From Allobogoriella deserti (lineage in GTDB: Bacteria; Actinomycetota; Actinomycetes; Actinomycetales; Actinomycetaceae): a DNA stretch of 64,000 bases. The notes under the pieces are model-generated. The model ran no database searches and was not told the DNA's origin. It saw nothing but the letters and a program-made list of their open reading frames with translations. How positions within the stretch are numbered: position 1 is the stretch's first letter; each line of letters opens with the position of its first letter. The translations under genes were made by a program, and so were the position numbers. This document shows, piece by piece, positions 35,736 to 42,432 of this stretch. Location: positions 1 through 64,000 of the forward strand of contig NZ_JBHUEE010000009.1 in assembly GCF_042680605.1 (NCBI RefSeq), written 5' to 3'.

Positions 35736-36413
35736 GGCGGCGAGCGGAGGCCCCGGATCTGCGTCGATGTGGAACGTCGCCATGAATCGGTCGAGTAGGC
35801 CTGGATCGCCGTCGAGGACCCCGACGAGGCCCTGAGCCCGCGCCGACTCGGCGGTCACGTCACCCGCGATGAGGTGGCGAATCCCCGGCCCCGCCGAGAG
35901 CACCAGGTCCGCCGCCGACTCGGCCACCCCTGGGCGCAGCCGCAGTGTGCCGCCCGCGACGGTCGCCGTCAGGACGATGTCGCCGATTCGGAGCTCGTAG
36001 ACCGTGTCCGGCAGCTCAGCGGCACTGTCGGCCTCGAACGCGGTGCGCAGCGCCATGGTCATCGAGTCCTCGGTGACGACGTCGTCCTCGCCCGGCTCGC
36101 CCATGGCGCGAAAACCCCAGCGGCCCAGCGCGAGCACGACGTCCTCGAGCCCCTGCCCGAACTCGGTGAGTTCGTAGATGATGCCTGCCCGGGCAGTGGG
36201 CAGCGGCGCCCGGCGGATCACGCCCGCAGCCTGGAGCTCCTTGAGCCGGGCGGCGAGGATGTTCGTCGGGATCCTCGCCAGCCCCCGCTTGAGGTCGGAG
36301 TACCGCCGCGGTCCCACGAGCAGGTCGCGAACGATGAGCAGGGCCCACCGTTCGCCGACGAGTTCGAGGGCCGTGCCGACGCCGCAGTACTGGCCGTAAT
36401 GTCGCCCTGCCAT
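35727..36413 (-). CDS. HxlR family transcriptional regulator with C-terminal SCP2-like domain
   Basis: The 228-residue product has an N-terminal HxlR winged helix: YCGVGTALELVGERWALLIVRDLLVGPRRYSDLKRGL split across the helices, with PTNILAARLKELQAAGVI as the recognition region and AGIIYELTEFGQGL as the wing. Residues about 130 to 225 resemble an SCP2/sterol-carrier-like ligand domain (AGPGIRHLIAGDVTAE). It lies 7 bases after the VOC gene, so both share a promoter that it probably controls through the CTTG/CAAG repeats at 36917-36954. Confidence 0.9.
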   Translation of the reverse strand: MAGRHYGQYCGVGTALELVGERWALLIVRDLLVGPRRYSDLKRGLARIPTNILAARLKELQAAGVIRRAPLPTARAGIIYELTEFGQGLEDVVLALGRWGFRAMGEPGEDDVVTEDSMTMALRTAFEADSAAELPDTVYELRIGDIVLTATVAGGTLRLRPGVAESAADLVLSAGPGIRHLIAGDVTAESARAQGLVGVLDGDPGLLDRFMATFHIDADPGPPLAAAG

Positions 36414-36420
36414 GCTGCGC

Positions 36421-36867
36421 CTAGGAGGCGGCCCCCTCCTGCTGAGCCATGTACGCCTCCGGGCCCTGCTCGGCGGCCACCGGATCCATGTAGACGGCGC
36501 TGAACTTGTTGCCGTCCGGGTCCTCGAAGTCGCGGCCGTACATGAAGCCGTAGTCCTGCGCCGGACGTGGTTCGCTGCCGCCGGCCGCGATCGCCTTCTC
36601 CACCAGAGCATCCACGGCCTCGCGGCTATCACGGCTCAGTGCGGTCTCGACCTGCAGGGTCGCCGACGGGTCGGCGATGGGCTTGGAGGTGAAGGTCGCG
36701 AAGTACTCGCGGGTGAGGATCATCAGGAAGATGTTCTCGTCGATGACGACGCAGGCGGCGTTCTCGTCAGTGAAGTTCGGGTTGATCTCCCAACCCAGCC
36801 CCTCGTAGAAGCGCTTGGCGCGGTCCAGGTCGGTGACCGGCAGGTTGACGAAGATGTTCGTGGCCAT
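36421..36867 (-). CDS. VOC (glyoxalase/bleomycin resistance) superfamily protein
   Basis: The 148-residue product has two beta-alpha-beta-beta-beta modules: TNIFVNLPVTDLDRAKRFYEGLGW in the first and YGRDFEDPDGNKFSAVYMDP in the second. The order of conserved phrases matches the YaeR/PhnB-like lactoylglutathione lyase relatives, whose substrates are often unknown. The ATG at 36867 has a GAGGGAG Shine-Dalgarno at a good distance. It is cotranscribed with the HxlR regulator. Confidence 0.9.
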   Translation of the reverse strand: MATNIFVNLPVTDLDRAKRFYEGLGWEINPNFTDENAACVVIDENIFLMILTREYFATFTSKPIADPSATLQVETALSRDSREAVDALVEKAIAAGGSEPRPAQDYGFMYGRDFEDPDGNKFSAVYMDPVAAEQGPEAYMAQQEGAAS

Positions 36868-36916
36868 CGTTGACTCCCTCGTGTCGTGTGGCCCCGGCCT
36901 TGGGGCTCGACGCCAT

Positions 36917-36954
36917 ACTTGCGATTCACAAGCGCACTTGTCAATAGCAAGTGC
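36917..36954 (-). promoter_or_regulatory. Tandem CTTG-N7-CAAG operators with a -35 TTGACA
   Basis: Two dyads CTTG-N7-CAAG occur at 36918-36932 and 36937-36951, 19 bases apart. The second extends to 7-bp arms, GCACTTG and CAAGTGC (36934-36954). On the minus strand a perfect TTGACA (36944-36939) lies within the second dyad, with AAGTAT 18 bases further as a weak -10. It is 50 to 85 bases before the VOC start, well placed for repression by the adjacent HxlR protein. Confidence 0.65.
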
Positions 36955-36999
36955 ACGGCAGGTGTGGAATCTGGCCAGGCCGGCGCAACCCAGGGGACC

Positions 37000-37076
37000 G
37001 ACCCAAGGCAGGCAGACCCAAGCCCGGCCGACCCAAGCCCGGCCGACCGAAGCCACGGCCGACCGAAGCCACGGCC
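37000..37076. repeat. Five tandem 15-16-bp repeats
   Basis: Units start at 37000, 37015, 37030, 37045 and 37061, with cores GACCCAAGCCCGGCC or GACCGAAGCCACGGCC. The array is intergenic, between the VOC promoter and the DUF385-type gene. The last two units are identical, suggesting recent expansion. Confidence 0.88.
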
Positions 37077-37092
37077 CGGCCCCGTCCGGGCC
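37073..37092 (-). terminator. Hairpin after the DUF385-type gene
   Basis: GGCCCGG (37073-37079) pairs with CCGGGCC (37086-37092) around a 6-base loop, directly after the stop at 37096 on the minus strand. No U-tract follows, as often in high-GC actinobacteria, so termination is only a possibility. Confidence 0.5.
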
Positions 37093-37095
37093 GGC

Positions 37096-37545
37096 TCAGG
37101 TCCGGACCCGCACCAGGGGGATCCGGTCACCGATGTCGTGCGGAACCGGGCCCCGTGCGAACAGGTCCTCGATCCCGAGTGTCCGGGCGAGCGCGCGCGC
37201 ACGGAGTGGATGCTCACACCGGTAGTCCTCGAAGATCTGTCGGACCTCCGACTGGCCCAGGCGCTGCGCGTACGCCGGCGCGGGGCGGCGGGCGCCGCGC
37301 CACAACCAGACACGCGGCTCCGCCATGACGTTGCGGAACCACTGGGACGATCGGCCGTAACCAGAAGGAACCACGACGGCGTCCGGCTCCGCGCGGACGA
37401 CTTCGAGCACGACGTAACGCGCCAGGCCGGAGCGGCGACCACGGTGCTGGAGCATCACCACGGCGCCGCCGAAGATCCAGCCGAACCCGGCCCGGAACAC
37501 CGCGATGGGCGCCCGGGCCAACCGTCGTGGCATCCGGCGCGTCAT
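37096..37545 (-). CDS. Nitroreductase/quinone reductase family protein (DUF385-like)
   Basis: The 149-residue product resembles the deazaflavin-dependent nitroreductase family: GRRSGLARYVVLEVV, then VVVPSGYGRSSQWFRNVMAEP, the stretch usually contacting the flavin or F420 cofactor. The N-terminus is basic with a hydrophobic patch (FRAGFGWIFGGAVVML). The ATG at 37545 overlaps the hisD stop as ATGA, so it is translated with hisD. Its role beside hisD is unknown. Confidence 0.85.
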   Translation of the reverse strand: MTRRMPRRLARAPIAVFRAGFGWIFGGAVVMLQHRGRRSGLARYVVLEVVRAEPDAVVVPSGYGRSSQWFRNVMAEPRVWLWRGARRPAPAYAQRLGQSEVRQIFEDYRCEHPLRARALARTLGIEDLFARGPVPHDIGDRIPLVRVRT

Positions 37546-38897
37546 GTGAATCGCGCGCGAACAGCGTCGCCGTGGGCCGGGAGATCCTCCGAGTCCGCGA
37601 GTGCGGCCAATGGGTCGGCCAGCTGCTTGAGCGCGGCCTCGCCGTACTCGATCACCTGCACGCTGCGGATGTAGGCGGTGACGTTGAGGCCGCTGGCGAA
37701 TCGCGCCGTACCTCCGGTGGGCAGCACGTGGTTCGAGCCGGCGAGGTAGTCGCCGAGCGGCACGGGCGAGTAGGGGCCAAGGAAAATCGCACCGGCGTTG
37801 CGGATGCGCTCGGCGACGGCGGCCGCGTCGGTGGTCTGCACCTCGAGGTGCTCGGCCCCGTACGCGTTGGCGACCGCGACACCGTGGTCGAGGTCGTCGA
37901 CGATGAGGGTGCCCGACTGCGGTCCACTCAATGCGGTCGAGATCCGATCGTGGTGACGGCTGGTCGGCACACGGCGAGCGATCTCCGCGTCGACGGCGTC
38001 GGCGAGGCAGGTCGAGGCGGTGATGAGCACCGATGCGGCGGCCGGATCGTGTTCCGCCTGTGAGATGAGGTCGACCGCGACGTGCACCGGGTCGGCGGTC
38101 TCGTCCGCCAGGACGGCGATCTCGGTGGTACCGGCCTCGGCGTCGATCCCGACCCGGCCCATCACGGCGCGCTTGGCCGCGGCCACATAGACGTTTCCCG
38201 GACCGGTGACGACGTCGACCGGATCGCACAGTGTGTCGCCGGTCCTACCGGCGGCAGCCAGGTCAGCCCGGTCCGTGTCGTCCGCGGCGGCGGCGCCGTA
38301 GGCGAACATGCCGACAGCCTGGGCGCCACCGACCGCATAGACCTCCTCCACGCCAAGGAGCGCGCAGGCGGCGAGGATGACGGGATGGGGTAACCCGGCG
38401 TTGGCGGCCTGCGGCGGCGTGGCGATCGCAAGCTCCTCGACGCCGGCCACCTGGGCGGCGACGGCGTTCATGACCACGCTCGACGGGTAGGCGGCAAGCC
38501 CCCCGGGGGCATAGAGCCCGACGCGACGAACCGGTACCCAGCGCTGCCGGATCACCCCGCCCGGCACGATCTCCGTGCTCACCTCGCGGGGCAGCTGCGC
38601 GGCGTGCCCCGCGCGCAGATGGGTGATGGCGGCTTCCAGCGCCTCGCGCACATCCGGATCGAGCTGATCGAGCGCCTCTCCCAGCGCGGCGGCGGGAACT
38701 CGGATGTGCTCCGGCCGGACCCCGTCGAAGCGCTCGGCCAGGTCCCGTAGTGCAGCGGCGCCCCGCTCACGCACGTCCGCAAGCACCGGACGAATGCGGT
38801 CGAGCGCACCCTCCACGTCGAGCTCGGCTCGCGGCAGGACGTCGGCCAGTTCGGCAGCGGACAGCGCCCGGCCTCGCAGATCGGTGCGCGTGAGCAT
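37542..38897 (-). CDS. hisD: Histidinol dehydrogenase
   Basis: HisD performs the last two oxidations to histidine with NAD and zinc. The 451-residue product shows RRVGLYAPGGLAAYPSSV near residue 125, the zinc/substrate signature beginning DLISQAEHDPAAASVLIT near residue 278, and EHLEVQT near 350. The ATG at 38897 follows TAAACT by exactly 7 bases without a Shine-Dalgarno, suggesting leaderless initiation. Unlike the usual hisD-hisC-hisB order, it is separated from hisC by seven other genes. Confidence 0.96.
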   Translation of the reverse strand: MLTRTDLRGRALSAAELADVLPRAELDVEGALDRIRPVLADVRERGAAALRDLAERFDGVRPEHIRVPAAALGEALDQLDPDVREALEAAITHLRAGHAAQLPREVSTEIVPGGVIRQRWVPVRRVGLYAPGGLAAYPSSVVMNAVAAQVAGVEELAIATPPQAANAGLPHPVILAACALLGVEEVYAVGGAQAVGMFAYGAAAADDTDRADLAAAGRTGDTLCDPVDVVTGPGNVYVAAAKRAVMGRVGIDAEAGTTEIAVLADETADPVHVAVDLISQAEHDPAAASVLITASTCLADAVDAEIARRVPTSRHHDRISTALSGPQSGTLIVDDLDHGVAVANAYGAEHLEVQTTDAAAVAERIRNAGAIFLGPYSPVPLGDYLAGSNHVLPTGGTARFASGLNVTAYIRSVQVIEYGEAALKQLADPLAALADSEDLPAHGDAVRARFT

Positions 38898-38904
38898 GCG
38901 TCCC

Positions 38905-38910
38905 AGTTTA
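38905..38910 (-). promoter_or_regulatory. -10 element of hisD, leaderless arrangement
   Basis: TAAACT on the minus strand (38910-38905) fits TAnnnT and ends 7 bases before the hisD ATG. No convincing -35 is visible. Confidence 0.55.
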
Positions 38911-38971
38911 GGCCCGCGCGCTCACCGCTCCGCCCAGGCCAGGGGTGACCGATCCGTGCCCCGCACCGTGG

Positions 38972-40624
38972 TCATCCGAGATCGCGGCTGCTGCGGTGCC
39001 CGCTGTCGTGGGGTCGGTTCTGTCGGCGCGTTCGGCGGTGAGCGAGCGGTCGGCCGGCCCCTGGGGGCGTCGGTGCCACCGAGCGGTAGGTGTGCGCGCT
39101 CGGAGTGGTCGTGACGACGGTGTGTCGACACCGAGGCACCTCAGTTGATGACCCAGCCGTGCCGGACACGCCGGCATCGACCACCTCGGAGTCGTCGACC
39201 ACCTCCGAGATACCGACCCATTCCGATTCACGTGCCTCACTGGCGCCGTCGACAGCATCGACGCCATGCCCCTCGCGGCAAGCACGGCCACTACCTCCGC
39301 CATCGGGAGGACCCGCTCGAGACTCGATGTGCTGTCGCCAGCCAGGGGCTTGTTTGCTGTGATTGCACGCCTCGCACAAGCCCTGCCCGTCCTCGGCGTC
39401 GGTGTCACCACCCTCGGCGGCCGGGGTGACGTGGTCGAGGTGACGGACCGGAGCGCCGCAGTAGGGCATCCGGCAGATGCCCTGGTCCCGGATGGCGAGG
39501 TAGTCGGCCAGTCCGGGTGGGAAGTACCGGCCCTTGGACGTCATCGCGACCAGTGCGCCGCCCGGGTCGAGGTACAGCCGCCGGATCCACGTCTTCGTCG
39601 GCGCCGTCAGTGCCCGGGAGACGAGTTGCCGGGCGACCTCGGCCGGCAGCACCTGACTCGGCGCCCCCGGGGCAGTCACCACGGCCGGTTCCGAGCCTCC
39701 ACCGAGCAACGCGACGTCCGACATCGTCACATTCACCGTGATCGGCACCGACGGCGGCGGCAGCTCGAGGCCGTCGGTCTGACCGGCGGCACGTGCACCA
39801 TCGCCCGTACCGGATGTGTCCGCACCAGGCGCTTCCGACGCCGGACGAGCCTGGTCGGCGGCGGGTAACTCCGCCCCGGTCAGGCGAGCGATCATCACAT
39901 CGGCCATCAGTTGCCCTCGTCCGCGCGGGTCACCACCCTCGCCCTGTCGCAGCCGATCGGCCTCCTTGCCCAGTGCGGCAAGAGCCCCGACGCCCTGAGC
40001 GACCGGCACCAGCGCCGTGAGGTAGCACATCGTGTCCGGCGCCGGCCGTAACGTCACGCGTCGATCGGACTCTGCCTGCCTGGCACGGGTCACGACGGCC
40101 TTGACATCGATCTCGGCCGCGGCCTTCTTGGCCGCCGCCACCAACGCGCGCGTGCCCATCCCGTTCAGGCGCGCCGGGGCGCCGCACAGTTGCTCATCCA
40201 CCGTCATCCGATCGGACCTGTCGAGGCAGGCCATCTCTTTCGCCAGCAGGCTGGCCCGGTACTCGCTCAGCGTGCCCTCCGCCAACCGCGCGCGCGTGTG
40301 TGGCAACTCGCGGTCGAGGAACGTCGCCAGCGAGAGCAGCTGTCTCCCCCGAGACCCCGACTCGCGCCTGGCCAGCGCGATCTCTCCCGCAACCCCGCTG
40401 CCACGCCGGCCGGCCGGGACGTCCAGTTCGGCCTCCTCCTCCCGGCGGGCCCGATCCAGCGCGACCGCCGCGCGCGCCTGTAAGCCGCTGGCGACGTTCT
40501 TGACGACCTCGAGTTCATCCAGCAGCTCCACCAGCTCGGCGGGGTTCGCATCCGAGCAGGACGTCTCGACCAGCCGGGCACGGAAGGCCCGCACCTCATC
40601 GGCCGTGACGACTACTTCATCCAT
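38972..40624 (-). CDS. DUF222 domain HNH endonuclease signature protein (13E12-repeat-like)
   Basis: The 550-residue product has an N-terminal helical DUF222 region (residues about 1 to 260, with ARLAEGTLSEYRASLLAKE) and a C-terminal HNH domain: CRMPYCGAPVRHLDHVTP, then GLCEACNHSKQAPGW, providing zinc cysteines and the catalytic His. A low-complexity tail of about 90 residues follows. These proteins are multicopy in actinobacteria and resemble the M. tuberculosis 13E12 group; activity is mostly untested. ATG 40624 is chosen because TACTAAT lies 9 bases upstream; ATG 40654 is an alternative. Confidence 0.88.
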   Translation of the reverse strand: MDEVVVTADEVRAFRARLVETSCSDANPAELVELLDELEVVKNVASGLQARAAVALDRARREEEAELDVPAGRRGSGVAGEIALARRESGSRGRQLLSLATFLDRELPHTRARLAEGTLSEYRASLLAKEMACLDRSDRMTVDEQLCGAPARLNGMGTRALVAAAKKAAAEIDVKAVVTRARQAESDRRVTLRPAPDTMCYLTALVPVAQGVGALAALGKEADRLRQGEGGDPRGRGQLMADVMIARLTGAELPAADQARPASEAPGADTSGTGDGARAAGQTDGLELPPPSVPITVNVTMSDVALLGGGSEPAVVTAPGAPSQVLPAEVARQLVSRALTAPTKTWIRRLYLDPGGALVAMTSKGRYFPPGLADYLAIRDQGICRMPYCGAPVRHLDHVTPAAEGGDTDAEDGQGLCEACNHSKQAPGWRQHIESRAGPPDGGGSGRACREGHGVDAVDGASEARESEWVGISEVVDDSEVVDAGVSGTAGSSTEVPRCRHTVVTTTPSAHTYRSVAPTPPGAGRPLAHRRTRRQNRPHDSGHRSSRDLG

Positions 40625-40739
40625 GCATCGAACATTAGTACGAACCGCTGACATCGGCGTCACGCTCGGCCAAGCCTGTGGACGACGCAGCGACACGAGC
40701 GGTGGGTGCCGATCTCGTCCACCGTGACGCCCGGCGAGC

Positions 40740-40768
40740 GTGACGCGGTCCGTGCCGGCTGACAGGAT
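40740..40768 (+). promoter_or_regulatory. Candidate leaderless promoter of the S4 gene
   Basis: GTGACG (40740-40745) and CAGGAT (40763-40768) are separated by 17 bases, and CAGGAT ends 7 bases before the ATG at 40776. Each hexamer is only a partial consensus match. Confidence 0.4.
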
Positions 40769-40775
40769 CGCCTGC

Positions 40776-41003
40776 ATGAGCGACGACGTGCCGACGATCC
40801 CCACCGAGGGGACGATCCGCCTCGGTCAGTTCCTCAAGCTCGCGGACCTGGTTGAGGACGGGGCGCAGGCGCGCGAACTCATTGCGGACGGTGAGGTGAC
40901 GGTCGACGGCGAGGTCGAGACCCGCCGTGGCCGACAACTGGCGAGTGGCGCCGTCGTGACGGTCGACCTGCCGACCGGCGGCCGTGCCGCGCGAGTCGGT
41001 TGA
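40776..41003 (+). CDS. S4-domain RNA-binding protein
   Basis: The 75-residue product is a stand-alone S4 domain of the YbcJ/YaaA type: IRLGQFLKLADLVEDGAQARELIADGEVTVDGEVE, split here by the typical Gly turn, then RRGRQLASGAVVTVD. It probably binds structured RNA such as rRNA. No Shine-Dalgarno precedes the ATG. Its 3' end is duplicated (40986-41023) and a strong hairpin follows before convergent mgtE. Confidence 0.9.
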   Translation: MSDDVPTIPTEGTIRLGQFLKLADLVEDGAQARELIADGEVTVDGEVETRRGRQLASGAVVTVDLPTGGRAARVG

Positions 41004-41023
41004 AGCCGCACGAGTCGGTTGAG
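40986..41023. repeat. Duplicated 19-bp 3' end of the S4 gene including its stop
   Basis: The unit 40986-41004 is repeated at 41005-41023 with 17 of 19 identities; both contain CGAGTCGGTTGA, encoding Arg-Val-Gly-stop in the first copy. The second TGA is shifted by 19 bases, so it is in another frame. Confidence 0.88.
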
Positions 41024-41056
41024 CCGGCCCGCACGACGAGCGCCGGCACACGAGCG

Positions 41057-41081
41057 GTCGGTCGGCACCCTGCCGACCGAC
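41057..41081. terminator. Bidirectional hairpin between convergent S4 gene and mgtE
   Basis: GTCGGTCGGCA (41057-41067) pairs perfectly with TGCCGACCGAC (41071-41081) over 11 bp with a CCC loop. It lies between two converging stop codons and is symmetrical, so it could serve both genes. The T-tract is poor (AGTTCT on the plus side). Confidence 0.75.
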
Positions 41082-41100
41082 AGTTCTGCCGACTGACCGT

Positions 41101-42429
41101 TCAGATGCCCAGGACGGCCTTGGCCACGGAGAAGTAGATGACCAGTCCGAGGGTGTCGACGAAGGTCGAGATGAACGGCGCCGAGACGATGGCGGGGTCA
41201 ATGCCCAGTTTCCGCGCCGTCAACGGCACCGACGAACCGACCGTGGTGGCCAGAGCACAGACGGCCACAACCGTCGCAGCCAGCACCGTGGCGATGTCCG
41301 CCCCGGCCACCCACGTCGCCGGCAGGAAGCCGACCGCGGCGAGCGTCGCGCCGAGCAAGGCCCCGACCAGGATCTCGCGGCCCACCACTCGGAACAGGTC
41401 ACCGGGTCGCACGTCGTCGAGCGCCATCGCGCGGACCACCGTCGTCGCCGCCTGAGCGCCGGCGTTGCCGCCGGTGCCGATGAGCAGCGGAATGAACAAC
41501 GCCAGCGAGACCACCGCGTCGAGCTCGTCCTCGAAGTGGCTCTGCACCCCCACCGTCAGCGTTGCAGCGAGAATCAGGACCAGCAGCCAGACCACCCGCG
41601 TGCGCACCAGACCGAACAAGGAGACCGTCAGGTACGGGCGCCGGAGCGGCTCGCTCGCGCCACCACGTGCGACGTCCTCGTCCTCCTCGGCCTCGAGTAC
41701 CCGCATCGCGTCATCGACGGTGAACACACCGAGCAAGCGCGACTCGTGGTCCACGACCGGCACGGCGATGAAGCCGCCCTCCCGGACCACGCGGGCCGCC
41801 TGCTCCTGACCGTCGGTGGCTTCGACCATCACCGGATCCGACATGACCTCGTCCACCCGGACGTCCGGATCGGACAGCAGCAACCGGCGCAGCGACACCA
41901 CGCCCACCACGCGGCGACCGTCGGCGACGACGGGGACGGAATAGATGGTCTCGACGTCCTCGCCGTAGGCCGTCAGGCGCGCGATTGCGTCAGACGCCGT
42001 CGCGTCCCTGGGCAGTGCCGCGACCTCCGGGGTCATCCGGCGCCCGACGCTGCCCTCCGGATACCCGAGCAGCGTCGTCGTCATGGCCCGCTCGGCCGGG
42101 TCCAGCCCGGAGAGCAGTCTGCTCACCAATCCGGCCGGCAGTTCGTCGAAGAGCCGTGCGCGGTCGTCCGGGTCGAGGTCGGCGATCAGATCACCGGTCG
42201 CCTCCTCGCGCAGTTCATCGAGGATCTCGCGCTGCAGCGAGGGGTCGAGGTCCTCGAAGACCTCCAGCGCCTCGCGTTTGGAGAGCAGCCGGAACGCGAT
42301 GGCGCGCCGCGTGGCGTCCATGCGTTCCAGCTCCGTGACGAGCTGGGCCGTGTCCAGTCCGGCGAGGCGCTCGCGCAGTGCCTGCAGGTCCGCTGCGCCG
42401 AGGGTGGTCTCCTCCTCCGCCCCGGCCAC
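41101..42429 (-). CDS. mgtE: Magnesium transporter MgtE
   Basis: MgtE is a Mg2+-gated Mg2+ channel. The 442-residue product has the N domain (about 15 to 125, LLSKREALEVFEDLD), two CBS domains (about 130 to 255) and five C-terminal membrane segments with FIPLLIGTGGNAGAQAATTVVRAMA, the pore signature. The GTG at 42429 begins 3 bases after the dnaE stop, so it may be read through from dnaE. No Mg2+ riboswitch fits in that spacing. Confidence 0.95.
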   Translation of the reverse strand: MAGAEEETTLGAADLQALRERLAGLDTAQLVTELERMDATRRAIAFRLLSKREALEVFEDLDPSLQREILDELREEATGDLIADLDPDDRARLFDELPAGLVSRLLSGLDPAERAMTTTLLGYPEGSVGRRMTPEVAALPRDATASDAIARLTAYGEDVETIYSVPVVADGRRVVGVVSLRRLLLSDPDVRVDEVMSDPVMVEATDGQEQAARVVREGGFIAVPVVDHESRLLGVFTVDDAMRVLEAEEDEDVARGGASEPLRRPYLTVSLFGLVRTRVVWLLVLILAATLTVGVQSHFEDELDAVVSLALFIPLLIGTGGNAGAQAATTVVRAMALDDVRPGDLFRVVGREILVGALLGATLAAVGFLPATWVAGADIATVLAATVVAVCALATTVGSSVPLTARKLGIDPAIVSAPFISTFVDTLGLVIYFSVAKAVLGI

Positions 42430-42432
42430 CGG

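Noticed and set aside
37000..37076. CRISPR array
   Set aside because: The repeats are contiguous 15-16-bp units with no spacers and no cas genes in the window.
31272..37541. The his-splitting block as an anti-phage defence island
   Set aside because: RecQ, HxlR, VOC, GNAT and YccF genes do not form a known defence set, they lie on both strands, and no integrase or tRNA attachment site is present.
38972..40624. HNH protein as part of a group I/II intron or prophage
   Set aside because: There is no intron structure, reverse transcriptase, integrase or attachment-site repeat nearby; the DUF222 domain places it in the 13E12-like group.
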